DNA from: a virus
Length of the DNA: 53,267 nt
Strand: one strand, 5' to 3'
IMG/VR virus record: IMGVR_UViG_3300021517_000162
Span: 1-53,267 of that record
How positions within the stretch are numbered: the first letter of the stretch is position 1; the number at the start of each line of letters is the position of its first letter. Positions 1 through 7,700 of the stretch are shown one piece after another. A model generated the notes under the pieces. The model saw nothing but the letters and a program-made list of their open reading frames with translations. It was not told where the DNA came from and searched no databases. Position numbers and translations under genes: made by a program.

Positions 1-705
1 TTGGGAACTTAAACTCCACTTTGGATGTTTCTTTATAAATTCTAAGCACTTTTGAAGATGATTTTTATACATAGTATCATACACAGGATCTACATGATAA
101 TCTCCTTTTTTCAATGTCGTTATGCCCAGTAAATTATACATAGGTATATCCATGGGTTGGACATACAAGTTAAATGTAACCCCCTCAAACTCTTGTATGA
201 CCTCATCCAACCATGTTTGTTCTGAGTTCAAAACTGGAGGGTATACGAGCTTTATTTCACCTGCAAAAGACATCATTTCTTGATAGGAGGTACCCAATTT
301 GGGAGCCATTGTGACCATGTCAAAAAAAGACTCTCGAATAAAATCAGAGGGCACAGTACCATTCGTTTCAATTGCAAGATAATCAAACCGTGTTCTCAAA
401 ACAGACATAAACGCCCTATCGATTTGTTTTGTGGGCTCACCTCCAGTCAGGAGGATATTTGAACAATTGTTCTTTTTTGCCGTACTTTCAATGAGTTTCA
501 TCAACTCATCAAGAGTATACTTTTCTTTGACCAAAAAATCAGTATCACACCACTTCGCACAAGGGGCATCAAATTTATCTCGATCTTTAGGTGATCCATT
601 CCATAAATTACAACCCGAAAACCTCACAAATACAAAGGGTTTACCTACGTTTTTACCCTCCCCTTGTAAAGTATGAAATACCTCCGTAATGGCATATTTT
701 TTCAT
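1..705 (-). CDS. queE: 7-carboxy-7-deazaguanine synthase QueE (partial, runs off window)
   Basis: Radical-SAM enzyme converting 6-carboxytetrahydropterin to 7-carboxy-7-deazaguanine in preQ0 synthesis. From the start at 705, 235 codons are open to the window edge, so the C-terminus is missing. The N-terminus has the family look: EVFHTLQGEGKNVGKPFVF, then SGCNLW, then WCDTDF, and later TGGEP. The cluster cysteines are C32, C49 and C53, giving CX16CX3C. The usual QueE patterns are CX3CX2C, or CX14CX2C in the E. coli type, so this spacing is unusual. The ATG overlaps the queD stop (ATGA), so translation is probably coupled. The identity is firm; only the cysteine spacing is odd. Confidence 0.93.
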   Translation of the reverse strand, partial: MKKYAITEVFHTLQGEGKNVGKPFVFVRFSGCNLWNGSPKDRDKFDAPCAKWCDTDFLVKEKYTLDELMKLIESTAKKNNCSNILLTGGEPTKQIDRAFMSVLRTRFDYLAIETNGTVPSDFIRESFFDMVTMAPKLGTSYQEMMSFAGEIKLVYPPVLNSEQTWLDEVIQEFEGVTFNLYVQPMDIPMYNLLGITTLKKGDYHVDPVYDTMYKNHLQKCLEFIKKHPKWSLSSQ

Positions 706-1154
706 TTGGACCCCTCATTTATACCCGAAAAAAAAGCATAAGAAGTTGGGGTTTCATAAACTTTAACCCCCATAAAATTCACATCTCCATACTCCTTTTT
801 TTTACCTTGCATATACTCTAAAATATTACAATAAAGATGCCCTGCAATATTTTCAGCCGTCGGAATATAAGGCATAAGATATACTTTCAACCCCAAAGAT
901 TTCAAATACATGGTCACACTATCTTCCTCAAAACCTATGTATGCATGATCTAAAGGCTCTTTTACAAGGGGTTCAAGTATCTCCGTTTTTATATCTCCGT
1001 AATCCAAAATCATATCACGATTTGACGAATTTATAAGCCCAAATTGAACCTCCACAACATACCTATGACCATGCACATTACGACAAAGACCCTTGTGTTC
1101 AGGCAACCTATGAGCAGCATCAAACGAAATACTTTTTCCAATGTAAGCATTCAT
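702..1154 (-). CDS. queD: 6-carboxy-5,6,7,8-tetrahydropterin synthase QueD
   Basis: Second enzyme of the preQ0 pathway: it turns 7,8-dihydroneopterin triphosphate (made by FolE) into 6-carboxytetrahydropterin. The 150-aa protein shows the whole family signature: FDAAHRL with zinc ligand H15, CRNVHGH with catalytic C24 and zinc ligands H28 and H30, a DH pair in PLDHAYI, PTAENIA, and a terminal VYETPTSYA with the substrate-binding Glu. The length is slightly above the bacterial norm of about 120 aa. Its start overlaps the stop of the ParB-like gene by four bases and its stop overlaps the queE start, so it sits in a coupled operon. Confidence 0.95.
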   Translation of the reverse strand: MNAYIGKSISFDAAHRLPEHKGLCRNVHGHRYVVEVQFGLINSSNRDMILDYGDIKTEILEPLVKEPLDHAYIGFEEDSVTMYLKSLGLKVYLMPYIPTAENIAGHLYCNILEYMQGKKKEYGDVNFMGVKVYETPTSYAFFSGINEGSK

Positions 1155-1870
1155 GTTGAAGCCCCATCGTCATAACCATCATCACAATACCTCATTATCT
1201 GATCTCCTTTTATTCTTCTATCATCCCAACCTCTTTTATCCTCCTGTTGTTCTTTGGCAACAAATTCATCGTTTCTTGCTATGACAAGCCTTACCATGTT
1301 CAAAAAAGCCTTATTCATATCAATTTTTTTCACATACCCACACGCTTTGAGGGCATCCCAAACTTCTTGAACATCATTACCCTCCACTTTGAAAAGAAAC
1401 TTTGTGGGTTCACTTTCTTTGTAATTGGAGATATCCACATCTTCTTCCGGAAGAGTTGGAGGCTCCTGGAGAAGAATTTTAACTTCATCAATATCAAACC
1501 CTATCGTCTCGTAATCAAATGTCTCCACAGACAACTCTTTAATTATCGACTTGAGCTTGTCTCCCTCCCATTCACCATCAATCTTGTTAAGGGCCAAATT
1601 CATGCGTTTTGCAACATCATCGGAGGCCCTCACAAAGTATGCTGGCACACGATTGAACTCTGTATGACCCTCATTTATAAGCTCTTTTGCAGCCGCTACG
1701 CGTTGATGACCTCCGATTATCATCTTATCATGATCACGCACAACAACGGGCGATATAAACCCAAACTCTAAGAGTGATTTTTTCAAGCTCGTCATCATCA
1801 CCTTTGAAATCTTACGCGGGTTATATGCGGCTTCTTTCAATTCTCCTATATGTAAATACTCTATTTGCAT
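1151..1870 (-). CDS. ParB-like (ParB/Srx fold) protein in the 7-deazaguanine operon
   Basis: 239 aa. The N-terminal ~110 residues look like a ParB N-terminal/Srx-like domain: AYNPRKIS, a helix rich in Lys/Ser, FGFISPVVVR, then IIGGHQRVAAAKEL. The GGHQR motif is the typical nucleotide-binding arginine motif of this superfamily. The C-terminal half is acidic and Lys-rich and has no motif I recognise. ATG at 1870 has a strong ribosome site (AGGAGG, 4 nt away). The gene lies between dpdA and queD. Bacterial dpd clusters use a protein, DpdB, that I recall as ParB-like and that assists DpdA. By inference this protein could select DNA sites for, or license, base exchange. A stand-alone ParB-type nuclease is the alternative. 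Confidence 0.8.
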   Translation of the reverse strand: MQIEYLHIGELKEAAYNPRKISKVMMTSLKKSLLEFGFISPVVVRDHDKMIIGGHQRVAAAKELINEGHTEFNRVPAYFVRASDDVAKRMNLALNKIDGEWEGDKLKSIIKELSVETFDYETIGFDIDEVKILLQEPPTLPEEDVDISNYKESEPTKFLFKVEGNDVQEVWDALKACGYVKKIDMNKAFLNMVRLVIARNDEFVAKEQQEDKRGWDDRRIKGDQIMRYCDDGYDDGAST

Positions 1871-1890
1871 TTGTACCTCCTAGTCTCCTA

Positions 1891-2754
1891 TCAATCATCA
1901 TGATGTTTTTTCACTGTTGTTTTATTGATCCAATCGATATATCGAAGCCAAGCAAGCATCGATACCCCTTGCATTTTTAACCAATTATCAGATGCATTCA
2001 TACATTCATCAAGTCTAAAACCATATGATTCACATAAATATTTCATAGATATCATCGTCTCTGGATGCCGTAAATCACCACCTACCCACTTTCCCAAATC
2101 TTCATCAAATAAATTCAATCTCCCACTCATGAAAAAAGTATTCCAACTGGATGAATCTACAGATGACCAAGGAAACATTCTAAGCAAACGTTGACCTGTA
2201 ACACCAAAACCATGCACATAGTGATTTTCCAATGATTTCATCACAACTTTTAACCATTTAGAAATATAATCAACACGCATCGCATAAGGTACAACACCTC
2301 CTATTGAAATATACTTGGATAATAACTTGTAGCGCTCTAAATATTCTTCATTATCTCCTATATGAAAACACGGAATAATTTTACTCGGATTCTTGAACGT
2401 ATCATACATTTCACACGTATTATCTAATGTTTTTTCTTCACTACCAATAACATCCAAAACGGAAACATACTTGAAAAAAGATTCGTATCTATTGGCCCAA
2501 TTAATATAAGCTTTATTATTTAAAGTTTTTTCTTTTGAATTCGCAGAGTATGCCCCCGAATCAAGAAAAAACTCATATTTTATACCTGCTTTGTCAAGTC
2601 GATTTACTACATGCTCAATATTCGTATTTCTAAAATAGTAGTAAGAAAAAAGAAAATTAATTTTTTTTTCCTTATACCTAAAAATATGCTCAAATGATTC
2701 GTATATATCTCTACGAAATCGCTCTGTAGATCGAGCCACAAAGAAAAATTTCAT
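1891..2754 (-). CDS. dpdA: DpdA-like DNA-guanine transglycosylase (7-deazaguanine insertion)
   Basis: 287-aa protein of the TGT-related DpdA family, which swaps guanine in DNA for preQ0 or a related base. Visible motifs: FFLDSGAYSA, with D65 the likely general acid or nucleophile as in TGT enzymes; SVLDVIGS; an IGGVVPY substrate-loop equivalent; and HGFGVTGQRLLRMFPWSSVDSSSW, a segment typical of phage DpdA proteins. It is shorter than bacterial tRNA-TGT (about 375 aa) and I see no zinc-binding CXCXXC in its C-terminus, as expected for small phage forms. Its start overlaps the queC stop by ATGA. With FolE, QueD, QueE and QueC beside it, the predicted role is modification of the phage genome, not of tRNA. 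Confidence 0.85.
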   Translation of the reverse strand: MKFFFVARSTERFRRDIYESFEHIFRYKEKKINFLFSYYYFRNTNIEHVVNRLDKAGIKYEFFLDSGAYSANSKEKTLNNKAYINWANRYESFFKYVSVLDVIGSEEKTLDNTCEMYDTFKNPSKIIPCFHIGDNEEYLERYKLLSKYISIGGVVPYAMRVDYISKWLKVVMKSLENHYVHGFGVTGQRLLRMFPWSSVDSSSWNTFFMSGRLNLFDEDLGKWVGGDLRHPETMISMKYLCESYGFRLDECMNASDNWLKMQGVSMLAWLRYIDWINKTTVKKHHDD

Positions 2755-3488
2755 GATATTCTCGCATTACTGGGCACATAAACAGCCTCATCACCGTCCT
2801 TCAAACCTACCTCTAAAAAAGCCTTTGAACGAAGCTTACATGAAGGGCATTCCTCACATTGGACATACATACTGTCTCCTACATGCTTTGGGTTGTAACA
2901 AGACCATGAAGACTTTACCATCTCCAGACAACCAAATTCTAAAGCCATTTTCAACGTTTCACTCTTGTTGATATGCATCAAAGGTGTATGAATCTTGAAT
3001 TTTGCAAGTTCTGTGGGCATAGCTTTATTGAAAGACTCTTCAAGCGACTTGATAAATTCTTCTCTACAATCTGGATATCCACTATAATCGGTTTGACAAA
3101 CCCCCGTTACAATGTCAAATATACCAGAAAACAATGCAGTAAAAAAAGCTTGGGTAAGAAATGCCAAATTTCTACCAGGCACATAAGTATTAGGTAAACC
3201 ACCCTCTACTTTGTCATCTTTGTAACCTCCATTTTCTTTTATATCCAAATTTTTATCAGACAATGAGGAAGTTAATGGTAAGGATATCGACAAATTTTGA
3301 AGTACATAAAAAACATCAGGAACGTATTCCATAAGAAGTTTTGCAACATGTAATTCAATGCTATGTCTTTGACCATAATGTATGTTCAAGGCATATACCT
3401 TAGAAAAACGTTTCATCGCCCATGCCAAACACACGGACGAATCCATACCTCCAGAAAATAATACTATTGCGGCTTTATTTTCAATCAT
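2751..3488 (-). CDS. queC: 7-cyano-7-deazaguanine (preQ0) synthase QueC
   Basis: ATP-dependent ligase-type enzyme that converts 7-carboxy-7-deazaguanine to preQ0. 245 aa, close to the family length of about 230. The N-terminus carries the PP-loop SGGMDSSVCLAWA (residues 12 onward), followed by ALNIHYGQRHSIEL and YVPGRN. The C-terminal zinc site is CYNPKHVG... with CEECPSC, giving four cysteines. It has no glutamine-amidotransferase fusion, so the phage has no visible means to make the archaeosine-type (G+) base in this window. FolE overlaps upstream and DpdA downstream, each by ATGA. preQ0 is therefore the expected final free base unless a modifying enzyme is coded outside the window. Confidence 0.95.
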   Translation of the reverse strand: MIENKAAIVLFSGGMDSSVCLAWAMKRFSKVYALNIHYGQRHSIELHVAKLLMEYVPDVFYVLQNLSISLPLTSSLSDKNLDIKENGGYKDDKVEGGLPNTYVPGRNLAFLTQAFFTALFSGIFDIVTGVCQTDYSGYPDCREEFIKSLEESFNKAMPTELAKFKIHTPLMHINKSETLKMALEFGCLEMVKSSWSCYNPKHVGDSMYVQCEECPSCKLRSKAFLEVGLKDGDEAVYVPSNARIS

Positions 3489-4132
3489 AAAATGGCCTCC
3501 TTTATCAAACTTGTATACTTTACTTCCATCTCAGGACTATCAAAATAAGTAGTATATGTTATTGTATATTGAGTATTATCTTTGACCCCTCTTGCGCATA
3601 TACAACCATGTTTAGCCGACAATTTCACACCTCTTGCAACCCCTACCATCGACTCTAAAATCATCTCACCTAAGAATTCTTGTACAGTATACTGAGTAGC
3701 ATAATATTCTACAAGTCTTGTAAATTTAGATAACCCTACAATTTTATCTTTGGGCACATACGCAAGACTCACAGTACCGAAAAAAGGCAATCCATGATGA
3801 GCACATCTTGATGTGAAAGCTATGTCCTTTATACTTATAATTGAGGAGTTGAATATACTTCTGGAGACACCTCCAGGATATATGGGGGCGGCGTCTCCTA
3901 ATCGCGCGTGAGGACCTAAATCGAATGATGTTTGTTCCGGATATGGAAAAAGAGGACTACAAAACGGATCCTCCGTACCTTCCAAACTATCAAGAGAAAT
4001 ATTCTTTTTTTTGCACCATTTCTTCATCTCCTTGGCCATACGCTTGGGTGAATCTTTGAAATGAGAAGATTTCAAGTCATACCCAAGCTCCCGGAGCATA
4101 ACCTTAAAACTTTCTTCATAAATATCGCTCAT
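3485..4132 (-). CDS. folE: GTP cyclohydrolase I FolE
   Basis: Makes dihydroneopterin triphosphate from GTP, the entry step to preQ0. The core motifs are present: SRCAHHGLPFFG (zinc Cys and His pair), AYVPKDKIVGLSKFTRLVEYYATQYTVQEFL, and CICARGV with the second zinc Cys. I place the start at 4132 (215 aa), not at the ATG at 4153. The 4132 ATG has AAGGAG 7 nt upstream and overlaps the stop of the lipoprotein gene as ATGA, like its neighbours. The region of about 30 residues before SRCAHH is a little different from E. coli FolE, as is common in phages. Identity is firm. Confidence 0.94.
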   Translation of the reverse strand: MSDIYEESFKVMLRELGYDLKSSHFKDSPKRMAKEMKKWCKKKNISLDSLEGTEDPFCSPLFPYPEQTSFDLGPHARLGDAAPIYPGGVSRSIFNSSIISIKDIAFTSRCAHHGLPFFGTVSLAYVPKDKIVGLSKFTRLVEYYATQYTVQEFLGEMILESMVGVARGVKLSAKHGCICARGVKDNTQYTITYTTYFDSPEMEVKYTSLIKEAIL

Positions 4133-4425
4133 TTTAGAGCTCCTTTTTGACATCTGACCTTACATGCATGAAGCTCCACCTCCGATTGAGCACTTATCAC
4201 ACAATCAACACTCAATCGAAGACGATCATCACGCTTGACCTTCTCACAAAATGTCACACATGAATCCCCACCCGGCACATTCTGAGCCTCCTGACAACCA
4301 AACCTCGCCATGTTTTGACAAGCCTTTTCACAATCAGTTGTGGGTACATTTGTGCTAGCTGGAGACACAATTAAAGAAGGTTTATCTACACACGAAACAA
4401 TAAGTATAAAGAGTACGTATCTCAT
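4129..4425 (-). CDS. Small Cys-rich putative lipoprotein
   Basis: 98 aa. The N-terminus MRYVLFILIVSC reads as a short signal peptide ending in a lipobox (IVSC), so the mature protein would start at C12 and be lipid-anchored. The rest has eight further cysteines in pairs (CEKAC, FGC, SCVTFC, DCV, ACKVRC), which suggests disulphides in the periplasm. Function is not recognised. It sits between the papain-like protease and folE with ATGA overlaps on both sides, so it is co-translated with the modification operon. It could be an outer-membrane exclusion lipoprotein or a partner or substrate of the protease; neither is proven. Confidence 0.6.
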   Translation of the reverse strand: MRYVLFILIVSCVDKPSLIVSPASTNVPTTDCEKACQNMARFGCQEAQNVPGGDSCVTFCEKVKRDDRLRLSVDCVISAQSEVELHACKVRCQKGALK

Positions 4426-5186
4426 ATTTCACCTTTTTTTGCAGAAATAGCATAAAAATGAGAAGATAAAGGTTGCGTCAAAAAATCACTCCTTACCCTC
4501 AAAAAACCATCCTCTCCATATGATTTACCCCATGAATTCGCGACATAAAATATGTAATCATTCTCTTTTTGATCATACTCATAAGCAACAATAAGAAGTG
4601 CGTGCCCACCTCCCTTTTCATAAGTAGCTGATAATATACCACTCTTGTAATCTAACAAAGGTTGTGTATTGAAAGTACCGAAAAAAACTGGGTAACCATG
4701 AGCTATAGAATTTTTTATTTGCTCTAACAAATTATCTTTATCCAAACTACCTATGTTATAAAATCCCTTAAACATCACCTTGGAACCATTCGCAATCACA
4801 TCCCATGGCAATTCCTGATCCACTTTTGATACATCAAAAGGCCATATTTTCTCATCAATGAGACCGTAGGAGGATATGCCCTCCACTGCAGAATGAGGCA
4901 TTGAACCAATATCAATCAACACACTTGTATCAAACATCATTCTAGCCATTGTATAAATAGCCAACGGGGATATCTCCTCATTTGAACCCATGCGACAAGA
5001 CACTTGTATACCTTGAGCTAATTGAAAACCCACACACGCTTGAGTATTCAATTGATCACGTATCTTAACATATGGCAACAAACTCATTTCACTGTGATTT
5101 GGTCGAGTTACACCTATCATATCTATAAATCGAGTGAATTTCTTTCTTGAACTTCTCAAATCAGGTATAAATCCAAAGCCATCCAT
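4422..5186 (-). CDS. Papain-like (C1A-type) cysteine peptidase
   Basis: 254 aa with a complete papain-type active site: oxyanion Q45 and nucleophile C51 in IRDQLNTQACVGFQLA (six residues apart, as Q19/C25 in papain), SPLAIYTMAR after it, H195 in GGGHALLIVAY and N217 in ANSWGKSYGEDGF. There is no visible prodomain or signal peptide, so it would be made active in the cytoplasm or need another release route. Phages rarely encode such enzymes. It opens the run protease, lipoprotein, folE and queC, and its stop overlaps the lipoprotein start. Possible jobs are virion protein processing, host protein degradation, or inactivating a host defence protein. The family call is secure, the role is not. 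Confidence 0.82.
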   Translation of the reverse strand: MDGFGFIPDLRSSRKKFTRFIDMIGVTRPNHSEMSLLPYVKIRDQLNTQACVGFQLAQGIQVSCRMGSNEEISPLAIYTMARMMFDTSVLIDIGSMPHSAVEGISSYGLIDEKIWPFDVSKVDQELPWDVIANGSKVMFKGFYNIGSLDKDNLLEQIKNSIAHGYPVFFGTFNTQPLLDYKSGILSATYEKGGGHALLIVAYEYDQKENDYIFYVANSWGKSYGEDGFLRVRSDFLTQPLSSHFYAISAKKGEI

Positions 5187-5198
5187 GTAATCCTCCTA

Positions 5199-5513
5199 TT
5201 ATTCAATTGCTCCCGACAAAACCACTGTGGACGTAGGCACTCCTACTCCGAATGAATTTGCAGGTACACGCACATCTCCGTTTGCATTGATATAATTGAT
5301 AAGCGAAGCTGTAGCCACAGCTTGTTTTGCAAGCTCCCTTTTCGAAGCAACCACAAGTGATAAAATTTGTTCTGAAGTAAACCCAACTGGAGGATTATTT
5401 GGATCAGGTAACACAATAAGCGCCAACATTGCTTCAAATATAACCAATGCAGCCCCTGTACCCATATATGTGTTGTTATCATTAACCGTTACAGAACCTT
5501 GTATCATCGCCAT
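5199..5513 (-). CDS. Hypothetical small protein
   Basis: 104 aa, no family recognised. It begins MAMIQGSVTVNDN with a good ribosome site (AGGAGG, 6 nt). A hydrophobic stretch, ALVIFEAMLALIVL, could be a membrane helix or a buried helix. The end, VPANSFGVGVPTSTVVLSG, is rich in Gly, Val, Ser and Thr, like small phage virion proteins. It lies downstream of the tail-spike-like gene and two small genes, 12 bp before the protease gene. A minor virion protein is one option, without proof. Confidence 0.55.
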   Translation of the reverse strand: MAMIQGSVTVNDNNTYMGTGAALVIFEAMLALIVLPDPNNPPVGFTSEQILSLVVASKRELAKQAVATASLINYINANGDVRVPANSFGVGVPTSTVVLSGAIE

Positions 5514-5532
5514 AATAAACCTCCTCTTACCC

Positions 5533-5760
5533 TTATTTACCCTTATTTAATGGGTCTTTATGATAATGCGCATAGGCAAACCTATGCACATGTGTATGAA
5601 TCATACCCGTCATACATTCACCTTTCCAAGTTGCATTACAACCAGGAAAATTGCATACACATGTGAACTTTTGAGGCTCCGGGAGACCATTATCACCCAA
5701 TGTGCGATCTGTGTACTCACACACAACATGTGGAGCCCACTTTGGGCTTACAACGTTCAT
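5533..5760 (-). CDS. Small putative zinc-binding protein
   Basis: 75 aa. Cysteines and histidines are arranged like a metal site: CVCNFPGCNATWKGEC followed by MIHTHVHRFAYAHYH. The start overlaps the stop of the preceding gene by ATGA, with AAGGAAAAG upstream as a weak ribosome site. No known family is recognised. The position between the spike-like gene and the modification operon gives no strong clue. A zinc-ribbon-like nucleic-acid or protein binder is possible. Confidence 0.55.
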   Translation of the reverse strand: MNVVSPKWAPHVVCEYTDRTLGDNGLPEPQKFTCVCNFPGCNATWKGECMTGMIHTHVHRFAYAHYHKDPLNKGK

Positions 5761-5978
5761 TTTAGCCGCTTTTCCTTATCTAGGGCCTCCACATACTCCT
5801 CCAGTCGCTTTACCTTGGATTTTTCTTCCATAAGCTGCGATTCAAACAACGCACGTTCTCTTATCCTCTCCTCATGTATAACATTAATCAACATTGTATA
5901 ATGCTCAATCAATGCTTGAACCACATTATGAGAGGTCATTACAACTTTGGGCATAAATTGTTGAGTAGAAGTAGTCAT
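5757..5978 (-). CDS. Small coiled-coil protein
   Basis: 73 aa, almost wholly helical. The C-terminal two thirds (from about residue 34) is charged with heptad-like spacing (FESQLMEEKSKVKRLEEYVEAL), which suggests a coiled coil. The start overlaps the stop of the tail-spike-like gene by one base (TAATG) and has GGAG 6 nt upstream. It may be a chaperone for the fibre or spike encoded just before it, as small coiled-coil proteins downstream of fibres often are. That is inference from position only. Confidence 0.5.
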   Translation of the reverse strand: MTTSTQQFMPKVVMTSHNVVQALIEHYTMLINVIHEERIRERALFESQLMEEKSKVKRLEEYVEALDKEKRLK

Positions 5979-7690
5979 TAATCACTCCAAATTTGTGAGC
6001 CATCGGTATCCATGGCTTTACCTGAAAACGGAGACGCCGACCACTGGGCCCATGAAGTACAATTTGCAGCCGCAGGTACATCCGCACTTGGTTGTAACTC
6101 AGGAATTATCGATGTTTTTGCATTTAAAATCAAATCTGAAGTACCTCCAGTTATTGTGGGTGTAATCGCCGTAAGACGCACCTGACCTCCCCTCCGCGCG
6201 CGCATTCCATAAAGGGTATTTCCTGAACCATATGGAATACCCGCTGAAACATAACACATAGAGTATACTGACATATCAACACCTACCGAAGTAGAATCAA
6301 ATACACCATTCTCCGCTTGCATTCTAAGTACTCCTAACTCCGAAAATATACCTCCGTTTTGAACTATTGTATTTCTAAGAATACAATTGGTATTTGTACT
6401 TACTACCAATGCAACATTTCCCGCGGTCACCATGGCTACCAAACAACCTGTAAGAGAAACATCAGTGTTTGAATTTGCAGCAAAAGATGTTGTTGTAGAT
6501 CTTGAAAAACTACACATATTATAAGTTGAAGATTGACCAGATTGAGTCGTATGACCATCAGAAAATCTACAAGTTGTAAAAGTAGTTAGCCCAATATCAC
6601 GCACATCAGAAGTTGTAGAAAACGCATTAGGAAATTCAAAATTTACAAAAATTTGTCTAACCTTGGAACCCAAATATAACCTTTGTACTTGAGTCAAATT
6701 TACAATATTATACGTGTCACCAGAACTCGGAGGTGTTCCTGGTGTGGAGGGTGGAGTTGTCGATGCATTATGAGTTGATTGCCACCAATAAGAAGAACGA
6801 GCAACCCCTGAACCCAAATCTTTGGCAACCCAAGTAGTTGCATTAATAGCTGCACCTGATGTCACTACAAGAAGTTTTCCAATGTGGGAGGTCCAAGTTG
6901 CCCCTGTATCAGTTACTGAGGGGCCCGTATTGGTAGCGGGGGTAGCATTGGCACCGTTTGCCGTAAAAGTACCGCTCGCTGCAACTGTACGTTGTCCTAT
7001 CCAAAAAATAACCAACCTAGGATCCGTATCTCCGTTCTCCTTAGGAACATTCAAAGATGTGGATCCCATAGGATCTGTTGCTGGTAGATCCCCAAGAACA
7101 TTCACAGTATATGTCGGTAAATAAGGCCTTCTAAGACGTCTATTGAACTCACGAACGGTCTTTATGGCTGTACCTGAAGTATCTCCTTTATTTTCATCAT
7201 TACCCGCTACAGGGTCAATAAACCATGTTGCTTGCATTGCCCAAAAATAACTTGGAACATCAATATAAAACCACCTATCAGTACCTGATCCCGCAACAAT
7301 ATTACCAGGATCTACAGTAACCCCCGAAGACTTTTTCAAATAAAAATAACGTTGGTATGTTTTGACAAACGCGAGAGTACCTTCGGATAAAATCCCAGTA
7401 TCCACAAGAGCAAGTTCTGCTTGATTTTCAACTGTAATCTTACCTCCACCCCCGTCTCCACCACGTGTTGTATTGAACCCAACGACTTGTAAATTTGAAT
7501 CCGCTTTCTGACCTTGTATAATATTACGAGCTACAAATTTCTCTACATCTGCATCGGTAACCTCCACTCCGTCAATTTCCCGTAATTGCACACCTCCTTT
7601 TCTCAACAAAGGAATATCATGAAATTGATCAGACACTACAGAACCTGATTTTGCAACAACCGTATCATTTAATACCAAATATCGAGCCAT
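5978..7690 (-). CDS. Tail spike / fibre-like protein, likely beta-helix
   Basis: 570 aa if started at the ATG at 7690, which has AGGAGG 6 nt upstream; an earlier in-frame start at 7726 would overlap terL and lacks this site. The N-terminal ~100 residues look like a virion-attachment head with Gly-rich linker (RGGDGGGG). A middle part has short Ser/Thr/Asn-rich repeats, and residues ~330 to 540 show rungs such as LTGCLVAM, CILRNTIVQNGG and QVRLTAITPTITGG, in the style of a right-handed beta-helix. Such proteins bind or cut surface polysaccharide. No catalytic site can be named. It lies directly after the large terminase, 10 bp away. Confidence 0.7.
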   Translation of the reverse strand: MARYLVLNDTVVAKSGSVVSDQFHDIPLLRKGGVQLREIDGVEVTDADVEKFVARNIIQGQKADSNLQVVGFNTTRGGDGGGGKITVENQAELALVDTGILSEGTLAFVKTYQRYFYLKKSSGVTVDPGNIVAGSGTDRWFYIDVPSYFWAMQATWFIDPVAGNDENKGDTSGTAIKTVREFNRRLRRPYLPTYTVNVLGDLPATDPMGSTSLNVPKENGDTDPRLVIFWIGQRTVAASGTFTANGANATPATNTGPSVTDTGATWTSHIGKLLVVTSGAAINATTWVAKDLGSGVARSSYWWQSTHNASTTPPSTPGTPPSSGDTYNIVNLTQVQRLYLGSKVRQIFVNFEFPNAFSTTSDVRDIGLTTFTTCRFSDGHTTQSGQSSTYNMCSFSRSTTTSFAANSNTDVSLTGCLVAMVTAGNVALVVSTNTNCILRNTIVQNGGIFSELGVLRMQAENGVFDSTSVGVDMSVYSMCYVSAGIPYGSGNTLYGMRARRGGQVRLTAITPTITGGTSDLILNAKTSIIPELQPSADVPAAANCTSWAQWSASPFSGKAMDTDGSQIWSD

Positions 7691-7700
7691 AAAAAACCTC

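Noticed and set aside
1151-1870. ParB-like gene as a plasmid partition protein
   Set aside because: No ParA partner or parS-like sites are visible and the gene is inside the base-modification operon.
2751-3488. QueC as a fusion making the G+ (archaeosine-type) base
   Set aside because: Length is 245 aa with only the PP-loop and zinc parts; no amidotransferase domain is present.
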